This document shows, piece by piece, positions 11,013-23,076 of a stretch of DNA of 64,000 bases (position 1 is the first letter of the stretch; every line of letters starts with the position of its first letter). This DNA is from Corythucha ciliata (taxonomy: Eukaryota > Arthropoda > Insecta > Hemiptera > Tingidae). The position numbers were made by a program, and so were the translations under genes. The stretch spans positions 37,987,253 to 38,051,252 of the forward strand of contig CM075939.1 of NCBI GenBank assembly GCA_038030265.1, in the 5' to 3' direction. Under the pieces are notes generated by a model, which had not been told where the DNA came from, searched no databases, and was given only the letters and a program-made list of their open reading frames with translations.

Positions 11013-11493
11013 ATAACTTGGCATTTCGCGTCTCTCGAGAACCTCTGATGACCCTCGGGCCTCTGAGAAAATGACCCTAACACTAGAAGTGACCACCCCT
11101 CCTCGATGGTATTTTTGGAGGTTTTGATGATTTTTTTCTGCGCAAGTGACCTCGACTCCAAGGGAGGGACCATGACCCCCATGGTTCCTCCCTTAGATCC
11201 GCCACTGTGGCGTTTACGCACCTAACATGGGCCGTCCCCTACCATGCCACAACTGGTGGACTCCACCCCATCAACCCACCAGTGACCAGCTTTACCTCAA
11301 GGACTTGATAAACTGCAGACTACACTCTCGCGCAATGAAACTCCTCGACTAGCTGATTACGCCCCCAAAAATGGCTTGACGCACTATTCGTGTCAGGAAA
11401 ATGGCGAAACTTACCATTCGTGGATTAAATATGGCCAAACCTATCTGCTGTGATGGAATCCACCTCCTTATATCGGTTGTCCCTCTGCGAATG
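11013..11493. other. No gene recognised; minisatellite D fragments at the right edge
   Basis: From about 11350 the text returns to family D words ('aatggcgaaacttaccattcgtgg', 'atggccaaacct'). Before that, nothing is recognised. Confidence 0.4.
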
Positions 11494-11552
11494 CTCCTCT
11501 TCAAACTTTTGGAACTAACTACAACCAATTACTTTTGCAGTCTCTTTTAATT

Positions 11553-11597
11553 GTCGAATGCATTTCGGGCACAACTGTGACCCCTCATCAGCAACTG
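11553..11597 (-). ncRNA. Hammerhead-ribozyme-like core, left-arm mirror copy
   Basis: Exact reverse complement of the motif described for 11691-11735, readable on the minus strand. Confidence 0.55.
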
Positions 11598-11690
11598 ACA
11601 CCTTCTACTGCAAGTAACGCAACTCGAGCAAGTAACGCAAGTAACGCTACTCGCAAGTAACGGAGTTGCGTTACTTGCAGTAGAAGGTGT

Positions 11691-11735
11691 CAGTTGCTGA
11701 TGAGGGGTCACAGTTGTGCCCGAAATGCATTCGAC
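11691..11735 (+). ncRNA. Hammerhead-ribozyme-like core (type I, minimal stem III)
   Basis: The order of elements is stem I 5' strand GUUG, the conserved CUGAUGA (11697-11703), stem II GGGGUCACAGUUGUGCCC (GGG/CCC plus CAC/GUG with a small bulge), GAAA (11722-11725), then U-GC-AUU, then CGAC as the stem I 3' strand. GUUG and CGAC form four pairs including one G-U wobble. Stem III would be only two pairs (A-U, U-A) around a GC loop, the short form described for Penelope-like elements. The nucleotide before the cleavage site would be U, which is allowed (H) but usually slower than C. Activity is inferred, not shown. Confidence 0.6.
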
Positions 11736-11794
11736 AATTAAAAGAGACTGCAAAAGTAATTGGTTGTAGTTAGTTCCAAAAGTTTGAAGAGGAG

Positions 11795-11945
11795 TATGAA
11801 AATCGCTAAACTGCTGGCGATTTGTGTCCTAAAAATGGCCAAACAGTCATTATTTGCTCAATGATTGATGTCTCAACCGACGATTCCTGTCTTTAAAATG
11901 CCTATTCTGTCTTGCCCGGCCGAAAAATAATTGCCAAACCAAGAG
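11795..11945 (+). repeat. Degenerate minisatellite, family D
   Basis: 'gcgatttgtgtcctaaaaatggccaaacagtca', 'gattcctgtctttaaaatgcc' continue the pattern of 7640-8150. Confidence 0.5.
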
Positions 11946-14900
11946 ATTTATTATTTCCTCGCTCCATTTTTCCCTGGAATAATACCCAAGTTCCATGGAT
12001 TGTCGAGCGCAAACCTAGGGGTGTTGGGTGCCATTTCCACGCAAATCTTGGGCTTCATTTAGAATTTTAGTCATATGTGGGAGGGGTGCATGCTGCAGCG
12101 CTTGTACTCGTTCTGAATTCTGGGCAGGCGTAGTTGCGAATCACCACAACCAAAAATCCATACGTACGTTAGCTACAAATAATTAATTGATACACATTTA
12201 GCACTTGGATAACTATGAATCTCAAGTTTCTTTTTTCGAGAGAGATGGAATAAGAGAGGGTAAGGGGGTCTTTCAAACAAATAAGCGACTTTAATTTGTT
12301 GCCCTTGCCCTTCGGCCCCTTCAAAACCAACACAACATTCTAAATTAGTTATCGATTTGTGCCGAAAGAGGAAACGAAGTTATTTATTTATGCGATTTCT
12401 TTGCCCTTGTTGTTTTGCTACCGAATGCCCCCAACTACTACGAAAACGTTTGGTGTTGTACGTTGGTGATACGTTTCCAAGCCCTTTGATGGCCTCCCAA
12501 ACCTTCTCCTCATTGTGTACTTGCCTTTTTCCTTGAATTACCTACGCAGTGTGATCTCTAATAACTGCGCACCGTCGTCTGCACATGAATAACACTATAA
12601 TTGGCCACTAGTTGCCACCTGTATTTCTCCGTAGTTACAGTCTCTGTGTTGGGTATCTTTGATGTAGTCATTTTACAGTTTAGTGATTGAGATCAAACAG
12701 AAAATACAACGCTACCCTACTTTCCCAATAGACCTATCCACCAGGACTATTCTTCTTTGTAAAACTAACCTAGTGGTTGTGCCTGGGGGAGGGGGGAGGT
12801 CAATATTACAAAGGAGACGAGAAACTTCAAGTAATAATTAGTCATTTCAAATTCTCTGTGAAAGCTCCACATGGTGTGAGGGATATAATAGGGGTTGCCC
12901 CCTTCATTGGCTTTGAACATAAAGTAAAGGTAGAAAACTATAGTGTAGCCTGTAGCGTGGTGATTCGGGGATGGGGACGGGGATTTATTAGTCATTTTAG
13001 GACGGTGGTGCGACTACGAGAAGATAAAAGCTACAATGAGTAAAAAGGTGCGAGGATTTTTAGAGTGTTAAAAAAGTGTAATTCGATTGTCAGTTTTTTA
13101 TGGTTGAACTGGCTCTCTGTATTCTACGGTCCGGATAGAGAGCGAACAAAAAATCATCGCATTGAAAATGTCGGTTCTTATAGACGTCTCGAGCACGTTA
13201 ATTGATGTACTTTCGCAGAGAAGGGCTCCCGTCTTAATATTTCAATGTTTTTTACACATGGAATATCTGTGTGGTCTCGACGGGCCGCAGCGACGACACA
13301 ACATTACCGGGAGGCTGAAAACGAACGTGACAAGACGGCTGAAGGCCATAGTTGAGGGGGTTTGCCATGCATGGTTCGGCTTCTATGGGCGCACGCAGGC
13401 TTGATCGTCACGCCAGGTACTGTGGCGGTTGCCCATATGGTTAAGATGGTTGTTTCCATCTTTGGGTCACGGCCGCAAGTGACGAGCCTGTGGTCTCGCC
13501 TATGAATGCTGAAGAGCCCGACGAGAAACATGGGTACAGATGTCGAACAATTGAACCTGGGAATTGGCCCGTGCGCCGTGAAGGGGGAAACGAACGAATT
13601 TTGGCCAAATGAGCCCGAAGTCGATCAACTACATCACAACTCGTCGCGTACCATTCTAGTTGCCGTCTATTGCACCACAAAATTTTTACGTGGTTATGAT
13701 GCGTTCAAAGTGGGCCCAAAATAATCACAATGGTGATATCGACACCCCTAGAAATGTCAGTTTCCCAAGCCATTTATAACGCTCTAAAAATTGTATAGTT
13801 GTATTTTAATCACACCTAACCTGTTATTGTGCCCATTGCATTCTCCTAATCGGTGGGGAACGAAACTTGTCAAAAACGACATCTTCGCCCCTTTCCCCCT
13901 GTGTTTCTGGGCTCCGTGCCGAAAATGGTGCGCTGGTAGCATGTGTGAGGATAAATGTTGGCCGTACTTAAATGGGCATAAAACTCCCACGTGAATATTA
14001 TTAAGCGTTCCAAGTGGCCCCAAAGAGTGGCATCGGACATTTCCAGATACGCTGATCTCCAAAACCTTTCAGAACGCTCTAACGCTCGGAATGAATCCTT
14101 TAAACCTCACCTGTACTACATGGCAGCAAACATTCCTCCGGCGCCGAGTGGCCAGCGCTTCCCATTCTCCCCGTCAGAGGGCACCAAAACTTGTTGAAAA
14201 CGACGATTTTGCCCCATTTTGACGATTTTTCCAGTGAATTTGCGGCGATTTTTTTTTTTTTTTTCGTGGCCACAACCTTTTCTTCTACGCGTTATCCAAA
14301 ATGTCCAAACCTGTTAATTCGAGACTATCACGTTTCAAGAAATAATATACGAGTTTAGCGTGAAATTCTGTTTATGAGCTCAATTTAGACTACCAGGATG
14401 AGTATGTACCCGTCACACGAGATGGCGTTCATTGCATCGGAATGTCATACGTCATTCCCGCGAATCATAAAAAGGGTTACCAGTTCACGACGAGATGTTT
14501 ATTCCACGGTCGCTAATGCGAGACTTGGACGGACGAGACAGATAAACAATTAAAATATAAACTTTCTTGAATCTTAAACTAACATCACCCACTCAAGAGA
14601 TGCAGTGTTAGGATTTGAAACAATTTTTATTTGCGATATTTTCTCTTTTCGAGTATTCAGCCGAGATATAAAGAAAGATAGAGTTCACATCACCACGCTA
14701 ACTTTATTATTTCGTGCTCGAAAAACGTATAAACCAAACATCGTGAATTCTTCAGTTACTAAATACGCATCTTTTTATTTAGAGCTCCCTAAAACGGCCA
14801 GCAATATTGTTGAATAAAACCCCACGTCCAGGTCACTCACTTAAAGTATCCATCCAAATGGGATTCATATAGGCCTACCGCGGCGCTGTTTCGCAACATA

Positions 14901-15460
14901 CAATCCCGATACTTCAAAACGTGTAAAATATCCAACCTTGACGTAATTTCTGTGGGAGTGGAATTCCGGCGTGTAATGAAGACCTCCAGGCTTGGAATTA
15001 TTTCCATATTGCTATCAACCCTACAACCCCTAAGGCCCCGGGAAATGGCTCTGAATTCTCCCCCTGAGTTCACGTTCGCTGTATCTGTTATGTGTTAATA
15101 ATTTGTCAGTAAACAATTTTTCTTGTTCCTCTTCTGGGCCCCTCAAGGTCCAGATCTGCCACTGCAGCGGGCTCTGCAGGCGAATGAAATTGAAGAAAGC
15201 ACAAAATAAGATAATTTGCTGAGTGAAATTTCCCAAGCGGAAATTGTAGTCATCTTGAATTGGTCATGAATTGTGGCAAGCCCCCCCCCCTCCCTTAGTT
15301 GTCTTAAAGTTTCTCATTAGATTGATTGAAAATTCGGAAATTTGTTGTCTTTGAAAACAAGGGGTAGGCAAGGTTTTTGGGGGGGAGGTCAGCTTCCTTA
15401 ATTCCGGTTTTTTCCAGACAATTCATTCTCCGACAAGACTCAATCACTGTCATGATAATT
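11946..15460. other. No gene recognised; two related 60-bp segments
   Basis: A GC-richer stretch at 13160-14220 has frames of 67-92 codons on both strands with no domain I recognise. Within it, 13845-13905 and 14159-14222 are diverged copies of each other (cattctcc..gg(g/c)..aaacttgt(c/t)(a/g)aaaacgac), about 315 bases apart, so this may be an old tandem repeat. T-runs at 14250-14264 and a G/C homopolymer at 15281-15290 are the only other notable items. Confidence 0.4.
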
Positions 15461-15463
15461 TTT

Positions 15464-17364
15464 TGACAAACTTGGATCGAGCACTATACTCTTCTGAACA
15501 TAGCGATCCAATGCTATCCGACCATCTCGTTCAGGAGGTTGCTCTGGATGTCGGTGTCAGTGTGGTCAATTCCTTTAAGCGCGTACGGTTCCGCCCAATC
15601 ACCAAAGGAGTGTTTCCTCGGAGTTCTTCATAATATGAATTGGGGTGCTCTGCTGATGACCCGAGACGTTGATTGTTGTACGGACCTATTCTTGGAAAGT
15701 CTTGCTGAGATAAGGGACGCTGCTCTGCCGATGGTGACGCGTAAACTCACAAGAACTAAAAAGAAGCCTCGGGAGAAACCGTGGTATACGCCGGCTCTGA
15801 GGAAAATGAAGCTGTTTATGGAATTCCGACACAATATTCACAGAACCGACCCGATGGAAGAGAATGCGCGAATCTTCAAGGACAGCAAGAAACAGTAACA
15901 CAAGGCTCTTCAAACTGCCAAGAAAGAATATAACTCTAACTACATAAGTTCGAATGCCAACAAATGCACCGCTGCCTGGAAAATTGTCAGATCTGAATGG
16001 GGCGCCGAGCAACCCAGCATTTCAATACCATTCGATGCGGATACTCTCAACGCACATTTCACTCAGTAGTGTTCTCAAGGAAAACTGCCGAACGACTCGC
16101 ACTTTCCAATCAAGGCCCCAGAAGGGTCGAGATTTATCGAGTTTAAGGAGGTATCCATGGATGCATTGCGTCGCTATGTCAGCTCCGTCAAAAAGTCAAA
16201 TTCCAAGGATTACTATGACTTGGACACCCGGCTTTTCGCTGAGGCGTTCCCTACTAAGGAGGATGTTGTGCTCAGGCTGATGAACGACTGTCTGTTATCT
16301 GGGATATTTCCCAAGGTGCTCAAGATCGCGAGGGTCGTGCCAGTCTTCAAGAAGGGTAGTAAAAATGACATCGGCAACTACCGACCAATCTACATTCTTC
16401 CCGTCTTCTCAAAAATAGTCAATTTTTTTATGAATCAACAGCTCTGAGAGTACCTCAGGAAGTCGGAGATAATCTCACCCGAACAGTTCGGTTTCTCGAA
16501 GGGTAAATCCACTGCCGATGCGATTTACTCACTCGTATTGGAGACCCTTACCTCTTTCGAGGCCAAAAATACAAGGGTTGGGGCTTTTCTGGACTTGTCC
16601 AAAGCCTTTAACACTGCCGTCCACGGTATCTTACTGGAGAAACTTAAAAGGATTGGGATCGGTGGGAAAGCTCACAGATTAATTAAGTCGTACCTATCGG
16701 ACCGCTACCAATATGTCTCACTGAACGGAGAGAGTTCAAGCTTGTTTAGAGGGACGCCGCAGGGTTCAATTCTCGGCCCAACTCTATTTCTCATTCTCAT
16801 CAATGATCTAGGAAAATCAATAAATAACAGCCGTCTATTTATGTATGCGGACGACACAGCCATAATGTCCAGGCACTCTATTCCTAGCACGGCGGCAACA
16901 ATCAACGATATGAACATATCATCAGCGAGTCTCCCGAAGCTCTCAGAATGATCTATTTTGGATATTTTCATTCGGTTCTCACGTACGCACTCGGTGTGTA
17001 AGGGTTACGCCCCGGGGACAAACCGAGTTTTCAAGTTGCAAAAAAAAAAAACGCAATGAGGAGTCTAGCGGGACTGAGGAGGCGAGATTCGTATCGTGGT
17101 GCGTTCAGCGACCTAGGTATCATTACACTCTATGGGGCTTACATATACGAGTGTCTCAAAACAATACAGAAAAGTTTCGGTGAATACATTCCAATGTCAT
17201 CTGTACACTCCTACAATACCAGGGAAGCGACCTACTTGGTCCCAGAGCGAGTTCGGCTGGTGAAAGTCAAACCGAGTCCTTCCCACATGGCTCCTATTTT
17301 ATGCAAAAGGCTTCCGCGCAGTTTAATTAAAAGTGATGGGACTTTTAAAAATGAAGAACGATAA
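15464..17364 (+). pseudogene. CR1/L2-like LINE ORF2 remnant (endonuclease end, reverse transcriptase, C-terminus)
   Basis: The reading begins with the tail of the AP-endonuclease (LSDHLV, the SDH motif) near 15470. It continues through the linker (15539-15898) and the reverse transcriptase fingers (VVPVFKKGSKNDIGNYRPI, a variant of 'PI.KKG....NYRPIS'), then QFGFSKGKSTADAI, FLDLSKAF, GTPQGSILGP and the catalytic YADDT (about 16850). A deletion of the thumb region follows (about 16960). The C-terminal domain then resumes (LTYALGV, MRSLAGLRRRDS, SVHSYNTR) and ends at 17364. Several stops (15896, 16444, 16949) and frameshifts make it non-functional. A (TTA)n tail follows. Confidence 0.8.
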
Positions 17365-17512
17365 AAACTTTTTGATCAGTCTAGTTTTGTACAGCGTCGA
17401 GAATTTTTTCGATTCCTCTTGACTTTGATCGTGTTTTGACGTGCCAATTCGCTTATACCAGTGTTAAAGGCAAAATAAATTATTATTATCATTATTATTA
17501 TTATTATTATGA
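17365..17512 (+). mobile_element. 3' end of the CR1/L2-like LINE with (TTA)n tail
   Basis: About 110 bases of 3' UTR follow the ORF2 stop and end in a microsatellite of ttattattatcattatta type (17478-17511). Short simple-sequence tails instead of poly(A) are usual for CR1/L2-group LINEs. Confidence 0.65.
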
Positions 17513-19455
17513 CTCGCAAATAATTTTATCTGCTGGTGGGCTAAAAGGACCGATCAGTGAAATAATTAAAAATCAATTCTTGGTGAAATAATAAAATTCG
17601 TTGCACACTAATTTTATTGCACAAAATTTAAAAATATTTTATGCTGCAAAACGCTCCCACAATCATTTCGAATTTTAAAAAATGAAAAAAAAAAAAAAAA
17701 AAAAAAAAAAACGACACTAACAGGAAAATGATAAAATACAAAAACTACAAATTACAAAAACTAAAAACACAAAACTCAAAAACGTCAAATACGTAATACT
17801 ATCCTAAGTGCTAATGCCTCGAACTCCATTTGCTATTTTTGATAGGCTCTCATTTCCAAACTGTTTTCAACATTGAACAAACTTTCAGCACTCATGTTTC
17901 CCACTCGTTCAATTGTTTCAGCTTCCAGCGAACTGTGGGTTGGTTGAGATCACCAAATAGCTTACTAATATCGGGGTTGGAAGCAACTTGCTCAGTTTAC
18001 AAAACGTCACAAACTTTTGCTGATCTGCAACAGAAAATCAAAGTTATTTATGTGAATTGCAATTCTTATCAAAATAAAGTATTTATTCCAATAATGGTAA
18101 AGTAGCCCATTCAATAAATTTTATTATTTGGATAAAAAAACTAAAACTGACCTTTAAAAATTTCTGATGAGCTCAAGTTTGGTAAAGCGTTCTCACACTG
18201 GGGTAATATTATCTCCCTAGGGCGAGAAAGTGGCCCATTTCTAAACGCTGGAGGAGGGTTCAGCGAGCGGGAAAGGGGTTATTCTTGTTTATGTGTAGAG
18301 AAAACTTTAACTGTCCTCAGCTTCACTTTTGTTGCACTTTCGTGTTCTTTTATGGAGTGATAATGATAAGATTGGAATGCGTGGGAACCCGGCGCATTAT
18401 GTTAGCAGCACCGAAAGGAACTAATTGTACTCTCTGCCGGTGGCAGTAGAGAACAGTGTGCTACTATAATCCGTGAAATACCAAGATATTGGCTCCTTCA
18501 TTTGAACTTAAATCAACAACTCAAAAGCAGATTGACCCTTTTTTACTATGAAAAATCAAACGTTACAGATCGGCCCTTTTTCGAAGTTCCCCATGGAAGG
18601 ATAAAAACAGTTTGGCCCCTAGCGAAAAATTTCAGATTGGCCCTTCTTGCAAAACACCATCGATATGTATAAACCTGGATTGCTCATAATGACCTTGAGG
18701 GGCGTAGAGGGGGTGCGCCGTCCCCATGATAAAATAGTAACCAGACCACGACACCACACCAATCTTTCTCTTTTTCACCCCGTCCCTCTCCTTGTGTAGT
18801 TATGGCAGAACGGTCATTATTTTGAAACCCCACCCCTCTCATCCGCTTTCTGACGGCTCCACTTTATCAGCAGTGATGAGCAATCCCGTTCTTTTATATA
18901 TTGTTGGTTGAGCCTCTTCAGTTGAGGAGCTCTCCTGAAACAAACAAAACGTCTTCAACAACCGTTGAGGGTTATCGTTGGTTTCTTGATAAGATGATAG
19001 CGTATTTTCGGCCTGTGTGTTTTTTAAATAATTCCCCTAATGTTGACGAGAAAGTATCAAAAGCAGCATTCACTTCTTGACCTAGAAAGCAATCACCCCA
19101 GTTGAGTGTATTAAGATTTCAACGTAAAGTCACCTGAGGCCCACTTGAAATTGTAATGCACTGCTTTTAACGGCAATACTTTAACGCATTTTACACTCAC
19201 TTTTTCAGTCAGGCTCCCTCCTCTGTATTCCTACGTTTTCCGTGAAGTTATTTTTTCAGCTTACGTTGATAGGTAACGCCATCTCCGAGCATTGAAAAGA
19301 AACTGGTTGAATTGACCAGTTATTTTTTAACGTGTTTAACTGGTCGTTAGTTATTTTATTGTTAACTGTTACGCCATAACAGTTAACCTTTATTTAACCC
19401 AATCCTAGTGTGAAATAAATAACAATAAAATCAATATAACTACCTAAAATACACA
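17513..19455. other. No gene recognised; long A-run and small palindrome
   Basis: Contains an A-run of about 28-30 (17683-17711), an A-rich stretch, and a perfect hairpin gttaactgtta-cgcca-taacagttaac near 19362-19388. Open frames are short and unrecognised. Confidence 0.4.
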
Positions 19456-19462
19456 ATAAAAC

Positions 19463-19690
19463 CTTACCTTACCTTAGTGGGGCGTTAAAACTGTAGAAGT
19501 CTGACTAGACACTATAACGACATAGCCCTGCGCCATGTAGGTATCTTTCATTCGTCTGGTTCCTGTTTGGTGGTCACCCATTTCGCTGGAGAACCTACGG
19601 TTATACTCACAGGTTCTGACAACCACCACATCTGGCCTTCCGGAGGGCTTGTGCTTGGATGATAGCGTATTAAAACTACCTTCAAAGAAA
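19463..19690 (-). mobile_element. Unclassified retroposon-like 3' end with (GGTAA)n tail
   Basis: On the minus strand an open frame of about 65 codons contains KPSGRPDVVVVRTCEYNRRF and MGDHQTGTRRMKDTYM, ends in TAA after LTPH, and runs straight into aaggtaaggtaaggtttta. A coding-like tract that stops next to a short tandem tail resembles the 3' end of a LINE or a SINE derived from one. I do not recognise the family. Confidence 0.25.
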
Positions 19691-20299
19691 ACTAGCAGCC
19701 AATGAGAGATGGCAAATTTATTTTATCGTAGGACGGAGACCGAACATGGTGACTGACAATATACTCGTATTCTATAGGAACTTATAGGGCCTTAATCACC
19801 CTGCAGACCAATATAATTGTGATATGACGGTAAAAACCCGAGTCAGACCTCGTGAGGTGCCCACTGAAGCGCGTTCAGAACTTATGCGCCTCGTGTATCC
19901 CGAGGCCGGGACCTCAACGAAGCCGGTAGACATCGCTTTTTTTCCTGGAGTTCAGGGCCATCCTTCCCCTTACTCATTTGATGAGCATTTTAGATTGAAT
20001 TCACTTTTGAACGCTACTTCATAGCCTCTGCTAGGATGGCATTTTAGGGCCAATTCGCGAAGCTGTTCCAAAATTGGTCGTATGCGAAATCTCCCTGACA
20101 AACGCATTGGTTCGCAAATGGTGCACAGTGGGACAGAAACCTCGTGAATTGTGCCCCCCCCCCTATTGTGTTCTTTTTGTGTTTTTGACAAAAAATTAAA
20201 TTTTATCAGAGGGTATGAGGGCGGAACACGCACCCAGTGGCCACCAAGGAGTTACAGCGGTTTCTCTCTCACTTCCTAACACGTGAATTTTGAATTTTG
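19691..20299. other. No gene recognised
   Basis: Short frames on both strands, with no domain and no repeat structure that I can see. Confidence 0.4.
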
Positions 20300-21340
20300 A
20301 CATTTGAATTTTAAAGAGCTAATCCTGCAAAATTGGTTTCTGAACGTGCCAGATCCAGGAAATATGGGATGTGAACTTTGAAAGAGCTTACTTCAATATT
20401 CCTAAAGATCAGGAACGGACCAAAACAAAACCGCATTTAGAACGCAAAACTGCATTTAGAAGAGGGAGCTTTCGGCGCCACTTCGTCGCCTTCTTCTGGG
20501 TCTGTTCTTTCAGTGGCTAGACAGGTATATGAGTCCTCAACGTCAACCATTATAAACGTCTCTAGGACCTTAACCGTCTCACGGCGCAGGAGCAGCAACA
20601 TTGACGCTGGAACAGCAATCAACGGCAGCACCTTCCAAAGGCAAGAGTCAAGATACGTATCAAACAGGAAGGCCCTCAGCCACCACACACCAATGTGAAT
20701 AGCAGAGACCGGAAATTAAATCTCTTATCCAGGAGGATACGAAGTCGAAAATTGAAAAATTAAAAGGGATGAAAACGAGCGAACAGCCCACATATCTACA
20801 AAAATTCACGGCTGTATTAATTAAAAAACGTCGGAGTAATTAACATAGTTTAAGAAAGACAACTCGCGCAAATACCACGACCAGAAACCTCGGGGCCGAT
20901 CCTAGGAGTTTATTGACTTACTTCAATGATTCAAACCAGCAAAGTTGCTCCTTGAACGGGTCAACAGCCTGAAATTTTGTTTTTTCAGGAAACCAACGAA
21001 CCGCGAAATCGGTTTTGAACTCCGAAAGCACGAAATTTAATTTTTAAAGAACTACCAAACTATCTTTAAGCCAAACCCCAATCCTACGAAATAAGGATTT
21101 TCAGAGAGCCTATCCCGCGAAATCGGTTTTGAATGGGCCAACCCACTGAAGATTCATTTTTTAAAGGAGCCCAACCCGCAAAATTACTCTATAGAATGAC
21201 CCAACACCAACACTGTAGGACACTTTTATTTTAAAGGTGTGAAATCAGGAAGTTTACAATTTTAGATAGCCGTAACCCTACGTAATTTGGATTTATTTAT
21301 ACCCATTCTCCGACAGTAAAGAACTCCCTCGACCTCTACT
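20300..21340 (+). repeat. Degenerate minisatellite, family C (~40-bp period)
   Basis: Phrases such as 'cccgcgaaatcggttttgaa', 'cctgcaaaattggtttctgaa', 'caacccgcaaaattactc' and 'atttttaaagagct' recur at about 40-base intervals. The block is interrupted around 20420-20900 by sequence with no repeat words. Related to 3190-3760. Confidence 0.6.
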
Positions 21341-22772
21341 CTGAAAAATAAAACACCACAGGCGTTGAAATTACGCATAAGGTCGTCCTATCGGACTAGG
21401 TATATCGTTTTATGAAAAAGTGCTTTGTCACGATCACGACGCTTCCAAAAACTTCTCTTTCGAGCCCGTGAGTAATTCCAAATTGCTTTCAAAAGTCGCG
21501 TAAAGCTTCTTATTCATAGTCTGCCAATTAATAAATTGCGGAAAGCTCTCCCTGTAAAGATTAGGGAGTAGATATAGGGGCTATCCTGTGAAAAGTTGTG
21601 AACGTTGCCCTGATGGTGGAGGTGAGGAGGAGGCGATGAAAAATTGAGCAGCAGCAATTAATTCTGTATGGAAGTAAAACTATAGCGAGGTGCTTGCGCT
21701 TGAATGTTGAGGCATTGAGTGTACTCAGCTATGAGGGAAGCAATCAAAAATTGGAAAACGATATCCTCCGAAGTACCGTTAAAATTTTAATTGTTAGGGA
21801 AAAGTAATCGTCCGCGGGGTAATTTTCGACCAAGTAAAGAAAAAAAGTACATTTCTATTCATTACAAACGACGAAGTTACGACTTACGAGATTTTTTTTT
21901 TCTTAAATAAATATGATGAGACTGTTAATCAACAGACAGCGGGATAAATAGAAGTAACGAGGTATTGTTTTCCAAGCTAACCTCTCGCCACGCCATATTG
22001 CCTTCCTTCACTACGGGGCCATATAGAATTTTGAATCTCTAAACGAAGAGGATGAGGTAGAAGGAGTCTCAGGCACCGATGCAGGAAACATTCTTTGAAT
22101 GACTAATCAACTCATTAATAAGCCTCTTCGAAAAACAGAAAGGAAGGTAGTCAAGAGAAGAAAATGGGTCTTTATTTGTTGCTTGTTGTTTTGAGCTACG
22201 TTCGGGGGTGAGGAGTAATGATAGAAGAAAAAGAAACGACAATAATTTTTGATATACCTTATAAATTATTTATAAATAGTTGAAGACATGCATATTTTAG
22301 TGCTACTATACAATCATTGTATAGAAAATAAATCACGTGGCTTTTGAGCGCCGAAAGAGGCGGGCGCTGCTGTTTTTTTGGGTTGGCATTCAACATCAAG
22401 AACGCTCTTGGTCATTGCGAAATAAATGATCGAAGTCTAGGGTTAAATCGAAGTCCAACCGGGATACCAAGGGCCATATTACGAACGGTCAGGGAAAAAT
22501 GGACGCAATCGGGATTCAAGAGCGCCATAGCGTATGCCGCCATAGAAACTCCGTTTGTGTCATTTTTACTCGGGCTCGTCTTCTTTTTACGTTCCTAATA
22601 TTACAAGCCTTTTCAACCATGAACATAAAACCTCAAAATCCCAATTTCCCGTCTTTTTTCAGGGGTACGCTACTGTACAATTATGATCCTGTAACGTGAA
22701 ATTGTTTGCGTAAAGAAAAAAAAAAAAGCGCAGGGCCAGGGTAATTCGTTATTTTCCCCTTCAAAAAAGCCG
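21341..22772. other. No gene recognised
   Basis: AT-rich; the longest frames are 66-84 codons without recognisable domains. Confidence 0.4.
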
Positions 22773-23019
22773 TGTGAAGTTTGGCTGAGAAGTACGCGAG
22801 CCAGGTATACTTTTAGTAGTTTGCCAGAGAAAAGAAAAGTCAAACGTCCTAAAGAAATAGTGTTGACTGACATCTGTGGACCTTTTAGTCCTGCGCCTCG
22901 TGAGGATGAAAGGGTAGACATCGAGCGCTCAACTCAAGCGGTTCAAGAAACTCGTCATAGAAGAGAAAATCGACGACTCGGAAACGACTGGGAAGAGACA
23001 ATAGTCGAAGAGTCAAATG
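22773..23019 (+). pseudogene. Copia retrotransposon pol remnant (integrase start joined to linker)
   Basis: The frame reads CEVWLRSTRARYTF then KEIVLTDICGPFSP. This fits the end of the GAG-pre-integrase domain ('C..C...K..R..F') and the first catalytic block of Copia integrase ('PLELVHTDICGP'). It then passes directly into a charged segment (ERSTQAVQETRHRRENRR, DWEE) like the low-complexity linker between integrase and reverse transcriptase, so most of the integrase is deleted. The frame is cut by the Penelope-like element; its continuation resumes at 24717 after the duplicated 12 bases and stops within ten codons. Confidence 0.5.
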
Positions 23020-23076
23020 TCGATACAGTTTTGATCGTAGGTGCAACGACGTTGGTACTCAATTATAGGGAAAAAT

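Larger units (their letters stand above)
11494..11794. mobile_element. Near-perfect palindrome carrying hammerhead motifs (Penelope-type terminal repeat pair)
   Basis: Two 132-bp arms (11494-11625 and 11663-11794) appear to be exact reverse complements by eye around a 37-base spacer made of aagtaacgc repeats. Each arm carries one complete hammerhead-like core, so a transcript of either strand would contain it. There is no ORF. The arm end (after the ribozyme, 'caattaaaagagactgc') resembles the AATAAA-like 3' side of Penelope-element terminal repeats. The perfect match between arms means recent origin or arm-to-arm correction. It interrupts minisatellite family D. A generic fold-back element is the alternative, but it would not explain the ribozyme core. 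Confidence 0.7.

Noticed and set aside
11547..11753. 68-codon frame across the palindrome
   Set aside because: Overlaps a near-perfect inverted repeat and its ribozyme core; its composition is explained by that structure.
18165..18190. CTGATGAG as a further hammerhead core
   Set aside because: No downstream GAAA with a pairing stem II and no cleavage triplet in position.
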